A program made the position numbers and the translations under genes. Under the pieces are notes generated by a model. That model saw nothing but the letters and a program-made list of their open reading frames with translations, had not been told where the DNA came from and made no database searches. A DNA stretch of 13,667 nucleotides from Prevotella sp. UBA6429 (GTDB lineage: Bacteria; Bacteroidota; Bacteroidia; Bacteroidales; Bacteroidaceae), in NCBI GenBank assembly GCA_002437285.1, contig DJOV01000046.1, positions 5,441 to 19,107 of the forward strand. Direction: 5' to 3'. Positions 1 to 7,838 of the stretch are shown here, in pieces. Every line of letters starts with the position of its first letter. The stretch's first letter is position 1.

Positions 1-40
1 GCGCGTAAGCGCTATTTCGTTCTCCAGCGCCTCTTTTCTC

Positions 41-74
41 CCCATTCTTTTCTGGCAAGACAGAAAAGAATGGG
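41..74. repeat. Perfect 14-bp stem-loop, intergenic
   Basis: Bases 41-54 (CCCATTCTTTTCTG) are perfectly complementary to 61-74, with a 6-nt loop (GCAAGA). Neither strand has a T-run directly after the stem, so it is not a classical Rho-independent terminator. It may be a dispersed intergenic hairpin repeat or a bidirectional 3'-end structure between the ATPase and whatever lies left of the window. Confidence 0.6.
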
Positions 75-91
75 CCTGCGGAGCAAAACCC

Positions 92-146
92 GCGCCTCCG
101 GCGCATACGAAATGGGCCGCCGTAGACGGCTTGCGCCTCCGGCGCA
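92..146. repeat. Direct repeat of a 14-bp GC-rich mini-hairpin
   Basis: GCGCCTCCGGCGCA occurs at 92-105 and again at 133-146. Each copy is itself a 5-bp stem (GCGCC/GGCGC) with a TCC loop. The copies start 41 bp apart and lie between the 41-74 hairpin and the ATPase terminator, so the whole 3' flank is built from small hairpins. The function is not evident. Confidence 0.5.
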
Positions 147-147
147 G

Positions 148-176
148 AAAAAGGCCGCCGGCGCTTGCCGACGGCC
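148..176 (-). terminator. Rho-independent terminator of the metal ATPase gene
   Basis: Read on the minus strand, a 10-bp GC-rich stem with one mismatch (GGCCGTCGGC paired with GCCGGCGGCC, loop AAGC; 153-176) is followed by five Ts (148-152). It begins 22 nt after the ATPase stop codon at 198-200, the expected place for its terminator. Confidence 0.7.
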
Positions 177-197
177 CCATATTTTTATCTTCTGCTG

Positions 198-2087
<1,890 letters not shown>

Positions 2088-2114
2088 GACGGATGTATGT
2101 TTTTAAATCTGCCG

Positions 2115-2122
2115 CAAAGTTA
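2115..2122 (-). promoter_or_regulatory. Candidate -7 element of the ATPase promoter
   Basis: TAACTTTG on the minus strand matches the Bacteroidota -7 consensus TAnnTTTG and lies 27 nt upstream of the ATPase ATG. No TTTG sits at the preferred 19-21 nt upstream; the nearest (2148-2151) is 25 nt away, so the -33 half is weak or the promoter needs an activator. Confidence 0.45.
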
Positions 2123-2134
2123 CGCAAGCCTTGC

Positions 2135-2149
2135 TGCAACCCGGTTGCA
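2135..2149. promoter_or_regulatory. Dyad TGCAAC-CCG-GTTGCA upstream of the ATPase gene
   Basis: A 6-bp perfect inverted repeat with a 3-bp centre is bracketed by a second complementary arm, CCTT (2129-2132) and AAGG (2152-2155). It sits 12 bp upstream of the TAACTTTG box, where a metal-responsive regulator could bind between or over the promoter elements. Operator function is inferred from symmetry and position only. Confidence 0.3.
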
Positions 2150-2280
2150 AAAAGGAAAAGCTGTGCAGCCTGCCTTCCCATCATCGCCCGTTTCCGGTTT
2201 TCGACAGAGCAAGAACCGTCCCTGTCCCGTTGCCTGCCCTCTGCAGAAACAGGCGCAGCCATCAAGCGAGCGGGCGGTAA

Positions 2281-2394
2281 GTGGCGCTAATAAAATAACT
2301 TGGTACGGTTTGAGTGAGAAAACCATCATCCGGTATTGGTGTCAGCCTCATCTTTTTGGCTCAAATCATACCGTTTTTATTTTTTCATCGTCAC
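2281..2394. mobile_element. MITE-like inverted-repeat element, copy 1 (114 bp)
   Basis: The ends are inverted repeats of about 35 bp, matching at about 25 positions with one gap. The left end starts GTGGCGC and the right end, read inward, starts GTGACGATG. The element is flanked by the trinucleotide TAA on both sides (2278-2280 and 2395-2397), consistent with a 3-bp target duplication. It shares the inner block GGTACGRTTTGAG and the stretch GCCTCATCTTTTTGGCTC with copy 2. It encodes nothing and would need a transposase in trans. This copy looks older, since its two ends have diverged. Confidence 0.7.
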
Positions 2395-2658
2395 TAAACG
2401 TCCCGTTGTCGGTGCAAGTCAGTATCCTATCGGACGATTTGTTTGTCAAATGAAGGCTTTTGCAGATTAAGCTTGTTAAAATAAGCTTAGTTTGCAAACC
2501 TTTTCTTTGTTGTTGGTTTTCAATTAATTGTAGATGCAGATTAATATGGAACGCTCGTAAAATACAAGCATTTTTTATCTTGTAACACCTCAATCATGTT
2601 CGTAAAATACCGAAAAGTGCAAAATAAGTCTAAAAGATAATGCTTAATCTGTATTTAA

Positions 2659-2690
2659 TTTGCAAAATAAGAAAAAAGCCTTTATATTTG
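2659..2690 (+). promoter_or_regulatory. Consensus Bacteroidota promoter of the AAA gene
   Basis: TTTG (2659-2662), a 20-nt spacer and TATATTTG (2683-2690) match the sigma-ABfr-type consensus TTTG-N19-21-TAnnTTTG. Transcription should begin about 4-8 nt after the G at 2690, only about 8-17 nt before the start codon. Confidence 0.75.
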
Positions 2691-2704
2691 TATCTTAAAA
2701 ATAC

Positions 2705-4165
2705 TTGGTTGTGGAATATACGGCACTATTAGAGAAGCAAATATTGGGTAGATTGAAGGTGGATAATCCTTGGTGGATGGAGGGAAAGATTCCTTCTTAC
2801 TATCAAGCTATGATACCTCGTCTCTATCTGGACATCTTCTATCCCTTGGTGAAGGACCTCAGCATTCAGCGTGCGCTCATCTTGATGGGACCTCGCCGAG
2901 TGGGTAAGACAGTGATGCTCTATCATTCCATCCAGCGGTTGATAGACGAGGGTGTATCGCCCCAGAATATCATCTATGTATCCGTGGAGACACCTATTTA
3001 TAATGGTATCCTCCTGGAGCAGCTCTTCCATTTAGCTAAGCAAGTATTGGGCAAAGAGGATAGCAGGGAGCAGTTTTATGTATTCTTCGATGAGATACAA
3101 TATCTGAAGGACTGGGAAATAGATCTCAAGTCATTGGTCGATACTTATCACGATGTGAAGTTTGTTGCATCGGGTTCTGCTGCGGCAGCTCTCAAGAAAA
3201 GTAGCAATGAGAGTGGGGCGGGTCGGTTTACGGATTTCAATCTTCCTCCTTTGTTGTTCTTCGAATACATTCATCTCAAGGAATACGACCATCTGATGCG
3301 CCAAGCCAAGATGGAGTGGAATGGCATTGAAAGCGACATCTATAGTACGATAGACATCGACCTGCTGAACGAGCTTTTCTTCGACTACATCAACTATGGT
3401 GGTTATCCGGAGGTGGCTTTTTCTTCTCGCATACAGGCTGACCCGGGGCAGTTTGTGCGCCACGATATTGTGGACAAGGTGTTGCTGAGAGACCTTCCAA
3501 GCCTTTATGGTATTTCGGATGTGCAAGAGTTGAACTCGCTCTTTACGATGATAGCTTATCATAGTGGCATGGAGTTTTCGTATGAGGGCTTGTCGAAAGA
3601 GTCGGGAGTGAAGAAGGAGACGATTCGCAAGTACATTCAATATTTGGAAGTGGCGTTCCTGATCAAGGTTATCACCCGAACGGATGATACGGCGAAGCGG
3701 TTCCAACGCCAGACGACCTTCAAGATTTACCTGACCAATCCTTCGTTGAGGTGTGCCCTCTTTGAACCTGTCAAGATGATAGATGGCAATGTCGGCGACA
3801 TGATAGAGACCGCCATCTATTCGCAGTGGATACCTCGCAGTGAGCACATCGCGTATGCTAACTGGAAGATAGGGCGCACACAGGGAGAAGTCGATTTGGT
3901 GGGCATCAATGAAGCCTTGCAGAAGCCCTATTGGGCGGTGGAAATCAAATGGTCAGATCGTTTCTTCGACAAGCCTGCTGAGCTTTCTTCCTTGCAATAT
4001 TATATGGAGAAGAACCATTTGTTGCAAGCCTTGGTTACGTCTATCAGTCAGGCTGGAGACAAAAATATGCCTTTCGGCAATATCCATTTCATCCCTTGCG
4101 CTTGTTATGCTTATACGGTGGGGCAGAACACGTTGAGACAAGCCAAGAGGAGCTTTGGATTGTAA
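2705..4165 (+). CDS. AAA ATPase with DUF4143-type C-terminal domain
   Basis: This belongs to the widespread ATP-binding AAA_14/DUF4143 family, whose biological role is unsettled. Residues 55-160 hold the ATPase core, with Walker A GPRRVGKT (62-69), Walker B YVFFDE (125-130) and an SGS sensor-like motif (156-158). YGGYPE (231-236) and a winged-helix-like stretch (about 270-320) follow. The C-terminal part has an EVD ... EIK pattern (Glu395, Asp397, Glu413, Lys415), reminiscent of PD-(D/E)XK nuclease folds, but catalysis is unproven. An in-frame TAA at 2696-2698 excludes an earlier start. The candidates are TTG at 2705 and GTG at 2711, both without a Shine-Dalgarno sequence and close to the predicted transcription start. 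The length is normal for the family. The gene is clearly more AT-rich than its neighbours, has its own promoter and terminator, and is probably acquired. Confidence 0.88.
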   Translation: MVVEYTALLEKQILGRLKVDNPWWMEGKIPSYYQAMIPRLYLDIFYPLVKDLSIQRALILMGPRRVGKTVMLYHSIQRLIDEGVSPQNIIYVSVETPIYNGILLEQLFHLAKQVLGKEDSREQFYVFFDEIQYLKDWEIDLKSLVDTYHDVKFVASGSAAAALKKSSNESGAGRFTDFNLPPLLFFEYIHLKEYDHLMRQAKMEWNGIESDIYSTIDIDLLNELFFDYINYGGYPEVAFSSRIQADPGQFVRHDIVDKVLLRDLPSLYGISDVQELNSLFTMIAYHSGMEFSYEGLSKESGVKKETIRKYIQYLEVAFLIKVITRTDDTAKRFQRQTTFKIYLTNPSLRCALFEPVKMIDGNVGDMIETAIYSQWIPRSEHIAYANWKIGRTQGEVDLVGINEALQKPYWAVEIKWSDRFFDKPAELSSLQYYMEKNHLLQALVTSISQAGDKNMPFGNIHFIPCACYAYTVGQNTLRQAKRSFGL

Positions 4166-4209
4166 ATCGGAAAGAAAGCATTCTTGGAATAAGTAAAAGA
4201 GCGGAAAGG

Positions 4210-4245
4210 CAAACTGTGGTTAATAGAGTCAACAGTTTGTTTTTT
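4210..4245 (+). terminator. Rho-independent terminator of the AAA gene
   Basis: CAAACTGT (4210-4217) pairs perfectly with ACAGTTTG (4232-4239) across a 14-nt loop, followed by six Ts (4240-4245). An outer pairing of GCGGAAA (4201-4207) with TTTCCGC downstream could extend the structure. It lies 45 nt past the stop codon. Confidence 0.75.
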
Positions 4246-4355
4246 CCGCCTTTCTATCTTTCTTGCGTGCCTAAAATGAGCAAACTTGCCACTTTGTGGC
4301 ACCTCGCTTGCCCGAAACAGTCACCCTTCAGATCATGCTCATGCCGAGCGTCAAC

Positions 4356-4392
4356 AAAAACAGGCTCCACGGACTGGCCAGTCCGTGGAGCC
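4356..4392 (-). terminator. Rho-independent terminator of the glycoside hydrolase gene (30-bp perfect palindrome)
   Basis: Bases 4363-4392 form a perfect 30-bp palindrome centred on TGGCCA; it can fold as a 13-bp stem with a GGCC loop. On the minus strand it is followed by TG and then five Ts (4356-4360). It begins 18 nt after the hydrolase stop codon (4411-4413). On the plus strand only a short CTTTG follows, so termination should be stronger for the minus strand. Confidence 0.8.
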
Positions 4393-4410
4393 CTTTGTTC
4401 AGTCATTCTG

Positions 4411-7400
4411 TCATTTCACTACAATCTTTTTACCATTGTTGACATAAACGCCTGGTTGCAGATGACCGTCCGGTATCTTGCGCCCGTTGAGGTCATATGT
4501 GTTGTCGGATGATTTCCGGTTGTTCTGTTTCAGCTCGCCAATGCCCAGTGACGGGTCGAGTGTGGCATGGTTGATGGCTATCCATCCGATGATGTCGCCA
4601 TTGCTGGTCGCTGTGTTGGGCCCGATCTGCGAAGCCTTGAGCGAGGTGTCCATCTGCCTGATGACGCCAATGGCCGTCGTGCCTGAGGCAGTGGTACCCG
4701 ATGCCTGCATGCGGAACACGCTGGCATAATCCAGGCGATGGGTCTGCGGGGCGGCCACGATACGGGGCGACTGCAGCGTGAGGGCCGTGCCGTCGGCCAG
4801 CCGCAACGGGCAGTTGACCACCAAGCTGCCGCCCACGGGCGTGTCCTCACAGCGTCCGGCCGCGATGCTCCATCCCTCGATGTCGAGATTGGCCGCGCCA
4901 GGGGTGATGGCCATATAGAACACCTGGTGGCCTGTGATGGCCTGTGTCTCGCAGTTTTGCTTCATCAGCTTGATGCGGAAGCCCGTGTTGGTCACGTCAA
5001 ACACCTTGGCCACGATGGGCATCTCCGTCTTGCTGTTTGAGACGGTCTGCGCCACGACCACCGGTACGACACCTATCGGGAAGGGCTGCTTGAACGCCAC
5101 TTCCACCGTGTCGCCCTTGACGAGCTTGCTCACGGAGCCGTCAGCCTTGGCAAAGCGGCACGTGTCCACTTCGGCGCGCATCTCGCCCCACTGGTATTGG
5201 CCGGGCAGCAACCGGATGAAGTCGACGCCCTCGGGCTGGTCGGCCGAGGTGCTGGTCGTGTTTTTCCAAGGCATGAGCGTCGCCTTGAAGTCAACCGTGG
5301 ACGACTGCAGCACGCGCGGCACGACAGCCAGTGTGCGGTTGTTGTAGGTGGGCATGCCCAGGAAGGTGATGGCACGCTTGGTCATGGCCGGGCCGTTCAC
5401 GGTGAGCGTGTCGCCCACCTGGTTGTTCAGGTGTCCATACTGCAGGTCATCCGTTCCCACGCTGTTGGCCAGGCTCACCGCTGCGGTGGCCGATGTCAGC
5501 GTGGTGTTCTTGTAGGTCTTGTCGACCACGCGGTAGGTGTAGTAGCCGTCTTCGTCCAGGTGGTCGGTGTAGCTCATGTCGTGGTCATCGGGACGTGTGA
5601 AGGAGGCAATGTCCTCCCAGTTGCCGCTGTCCTTGCGGCGTTGCAGCCTCATGGTCTCGGTGAGGTCGCCGTTGTTGTTGACCCACGAGAGGCGGCAGTC
5701 GCCATTGGTCTTGTCATATTGGGCCTTGAGGTCCGACGAGGCCGAGAGCCTCCAGTCGCGTGGCACGAAGTTGTAGGTGCCGCTGTAGCTGGGTCCCGTC
5801 TTCATCTTCGAATAGTATTCGCCTGCAGGCGTGAGGTTGCCGTTCCACAGTATTTTCGAGCAAGCCCACTCATCGTTCCAGTAGGCATATCGCTCCACAT
5901 AGTCGTAGCTGTTGAGCTTCCCCCAGATGCGCGCCAGCACGTCACGGTTCAGGTTGAGGATGGAGTCGGTGGGATTGCCCCGTTGCTCATTGGTCTTGGC
6001 AACGCCGAAGATGCCGAAGCCGCCGCTCCACGAGGCACCCCATATAAACTCGGTGATCCACACGGGGCGCTGGAACTTGTCTGCCCAGTTGGCCTTGATG
6101 TTGTTGAATGAGCCCTCGCTCCAGTAGCTGTGTATGTCCACGATGTCGCATCGCCATCCGCGTGCGTCGATGCTGTCCAGGAACTGCTTGTGCCACCATT
6201 CGCCGCTGTCAAACGACGAGGGCGAGAGCAGTCGTCGGCCGGTACGCATCAGTTCGGGCCATCGCTGCAGCTCCTGTGCCACCGAGGCCGGCTTGGGGTC
6301 GTTGCCGTTGGCCGGCTCGTTGTCGGTCTTCATGTAGGGCGACTGGTCGTTGGCACCCAGACTGTAAGTCGACGCGCTCCAGAGATTGTTCATGTGGGGC
6401 ACACACTCATAGTCCGTTCCGAGCTCCTGTCCCACGCCCCAGGCGTAGGTCCATGTGCAGTTGAGCTTCTTGAGGTTGTTGGTGTTGAGGATATTGGCCA
6501 CACCGTTCTTTCCCACGTTGTTCCAGCGGAAGATGCGATACGACGAGATGCGCTGGTCGAGGATGGTCGGCAGCGTGTTGACCACGAGGTCCTCATTGTC
6601 TGCGATGAAGCAGCGCGAGTAGCCCCAGCCCCCCTTCTGTATGCTGAAGGTCACCATGTATCCGCGTTTCAGGCGGAAGGAGCGTATGCGGTTGTTGAGT
6701 GTCGAGTCGGCCAGCGAGTTCATGAATCCATTTGTGTTCTCCGTACCGAAGCGGTCACACGACTCTCCGGTCAGGTTCTGCCCTGCGTAGACGGTGAGCG
6801 GGTGGAATCCGTCCTTGTCCTTGCTCTCCTTGCCATAAGGGTAGATGACGGTGCCATGGTCATAGAGACGCAGCTGGCAGTTTTTCTCGCTCACGGCCGG
6901 TTGTCCCTTGATGGTGATATAGGCCAGCCACGCCTTCATCTCCGAGGGACGCAGCGAGTCGACGAATATCACGGCGTGGTCGGTGTTGGCGATGTCCACC
7001 TTGCCCGTCACGGCAAACGGCTTGGCGCCCGTGATGTGCAGGGCCCCACGTCCGCTGAGTGTCACGGCTTCGGTCACCTGCGCCACCGTCCGGTCCATGT
7101 CGGCACCCGGGTCCTGGTCGCCCGTCAGGCGGAAGTCGTCCACGCAGAACCACCCTTTCTCGTTGGAGCCGTTGCCCGTGCCCCGTGCGCCCAGGGTGAC
7201 GGTCTCCTCCTTGCTGAGCGTGAAGCCCACGGAGAGCTTGGTCCATGCGTCGGCCACCGACAGGGCGGGGCTCTGCTTGGTACCGGTGGAGGTCGTGACA
7301 TAGACGTTCTGGTCACTCAGGCCGGAACCGTTTGTGCGGAGTTGAGCCGAGAGCGTATAGTTGCCAGCCGGCAAGGTGATGGTCTGCGACAGGCCGATGG

Positions 7401-7647
7401 TCTTCACCTTCTGTGCCCAGAGGTTATAGTACTGGTTGCCGTCGGGTGCGCTGCCGGTACTGATCTTCAGGTCGTTCCAGCCCTCCACGCTCTTGTTGAC
7501 TGTCCATCCGGTCGTGCCACTCTCGAAGCTCGGGTTCTTGACCATGGGTGTCCAGTCGTAGGTGTCTTGTCCGCATACCTGCGCCGCAGGCCACAGTGAC
7601 AGGCACGCCACTAAGAAAGAAAACAGTTTAGTCTTAGTCAAATTCAT
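4411..7647 (-). CDS. Secreted multidomain glycoside hydrolase, GH128-like, with C-terminal sorting tail
   Basis: This is a 1078-residue exported enzyme. Residues 1-26 are a signal peptide (cleavage likely before Gln27; the Cys25 context is not a lipobox). Residues 30-176 resemble a CBM4/9-type carbohydrate-binding sandwich (NPSFESGTTGW ... CVDDFRLTG), and 185-370 is a beta-rich region I cannot name. Residues 395-620 look like the 'glycosyl hydrolase catalytic core' (PF11790/GH128) barrel: YECVPHMNNLW, DNEP with Glu444 as likely acid/base, IHSYW, and WITEF with Glu533 as likely nucleophile. A fibronectin-III-like module follows (about 628-726), then beta-rich modules (about 730-1028), partly reminiscent of H-type lectin folds. 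It ends with the NGKKIVVK tail. GH128 enzymes cleave beta-1,3-glucans, so that is the expected substrate; another clan GH-A family is possible. It is divergent from the regulator and has its own terminator. Confidence 0.82.
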   Translation of the reverse strand: MNLTKTKLFSFLVACLSLWPAAQVCGQDTYDWTPMVKNPSFESGTTGWTVNKSVEGWNDLKISTGSAPDGNQYYNLWAQKVKTIGLSQTITLPAGNYTLSAQLRTNGSGLSDQNVYVTTSTGTKQSPALSVADAWTKLSVGFTLSKEETVTLGARGTGNGSNEKGWFCVDDFRLTGDQDPGADMDRTVAQVTEAVTLSGRGALHITGAKPFAVTGKVDIANTDHAVIFVDSLRPSEMKAWLAYITIKGQPAVSEKNCQLRLYDHGTVIYPYGKESKDKDGFHPLTVYAGQNLTGESCDRFGTENTNGFMNSLADSTLNNRIRSFRLKRGYMVTFSIQKGGWGYSRCFIADNEDLVVNTLPTILDQRISSYRIFRWNNVGKNGVANILNTNNLKKLNCTWTYAWGVGQELGTDYECVPHMNNLWSASTYSLGANDQSPYMKTDNEPANGNDPKPASVAQELQRWPELMRTGRRLLSPSSFDSGEWWHKQFLDSIDARGWRCDIVDIHSYWSEGSFNNIKANWADKFQRPVWITEFIWGASWSGGFGIFGVAKTNEQRGNPTDSILNLNRDVLARIWGKLNSYDYVERYAYWNDEWACSKILWNGNLTPAGEYYSKMKTGPSYSGTYNFVPRDWRLSASSDLKAQYDKTNGDCRLSWVNNNGDLTETMRLQRRKDSGNWEDIASFTRPDDHDMSYTDHLDEDGYYTYRVVDKTYKNTTLTSATAAVSLANSVGTDDLQYGHLNNQVGDTLTVNGPAMTKRAITFLGMPTYNNRTLAVVPRVLQSSTVDFKATLMPWKNTTSTSADQPEGVDFIRLLPGQYQWGEMRAEVDTCRFAKADGSVSKLVKGDTVEVAFKQPFPIGVVPVVVAQTVSNSKTEMPIVAKVFDVTNTGFRIKLMKQNCETQAITGHQVFYMAITPGAANLDIEGWSIAAGRCEDTPVGGSLVVNCPLRLADGTALTLQSPRIVAAPQTHRLDYASVFRMQASGTTASGTTAIGVIRQMDTSLKASQIGPNTATSNGDIIGWIAINHATLDPSLGIGELKQNNRKSSDNTYDLNGRKIPDGHLQPGVYVNNGKKIVVK

Positions 7648-7660
7648 GCGATAATAGCTT

Positions 7661-7694
7661 TAAATTTAGGTTTTGCAATTTGCCCACAAAGTTA
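7661..7694 (-). promoter_or_regulatory. Candidate promoter(s) of the glycoside hydrolase gene
   Basis: Two overlapping minus-strand candidates are seen. The first is TTTG (7687-7690), an 18-nt spacer and TAAATTTA (7661-7668), which gives a leader of only about 8-10 nt. The second is a perfect -7 box TAACTTTG (7687-7694), which gives a more normal leader of about 35 nt but has no clear -33 TTTG. The second could depend on activation by the divergent regulator. The choice is undecided. Confidence 0.45.
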
Positions 7695-7724
7695 TGCATT
7701 CTTGTTGTCAATGAGGTTCAGATT

Positions 7725-7771
7725 ACGGCAAACGAGGAAAAAAATACGATGAAATGGTTGTTTTTTGCCGT
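7725..7771. promoter_or_regulatory. 8-bp inverted repeat in the divergent promoter region
   Basis: ACGGCAAA (7725-7732) and TTTGCCGT (7764-7771) are perfect inverted copies separated by 31 bp, about four helical turns centre to centre. They lie between the divergent hydrolase and regulator promoters, a natural place for a shared operator. Binding is inferred from position only. Confidence 0.3.
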
Positions 7772-7776
7772 CCGCC

Positions 7777-7807
7777 TTTGCTTTTTGATGTCTATTTATT
7801 AATTTTA
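7777..7807 (+). promoter_or_regulatory. Likely promoter of the regulator gene
   Basis: TTTG (7777-7780), a 19-nt spacer and TAATTTTA (7800-7807) match TTTG-N19-TAnnTTTG except at the last base. The predicted leader is about 25-28 nt. No good Shine-Dalgarno sequence precedes the ATG at 7839, which is common in Bacteroidota. Confidence 0.5.
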
Positions 7808-7838
7808 CACCTACGAAACAGAGGAACCTGGAAACCGC

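Larger units (their letters stand above)
2088..2704. other. 617-bp intergenic region between ATPase and AAA genes
   Basis: No credible gene is seen on either strand. The left part holds the ATPase promoter, the middle holds MITE-like copy 1 (2281-2394), and the right 300 bp is AT-rich and ends in the AAA-gene promoter. The AT-rich part has several small repeats: TGCAGATTAA at 2461-2470 and 2535-2544, its inverse core TTAATCTG at 2644-2651, TCGTAAAATAC at 2555-2565 and 2600-2610, and the inverted pair TAAGCTT/AAGCTTA at 2468-2474 and 2483-2489. These could be regulatory or degraded mobile-element sequence; short repeats are also expected by chance in AT-rich DNA. Confidence 0.6.

Noticed and set aside
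4288..4300. Short hairpin GCCAC-TTT-GTGGC between the two terminators
   Set aside because: Only 5 bp of stem with no T-run. The neighbouring terminators already explain the spacer.
4096..4512. Small plus-strand open frame spanning both terminators
   Set aside because: It overlaps the ends of two real genes and crosses both terminator hairpins. No promoter or domain is visible.
6130..7599. 489-codon plus-strand open frame opposite the hydrolase gene
   Set aside because: It is antisense to the signal peptide, binding module and part of the barrel of a convincing secreted enzyme. No domain or promoter supports it.
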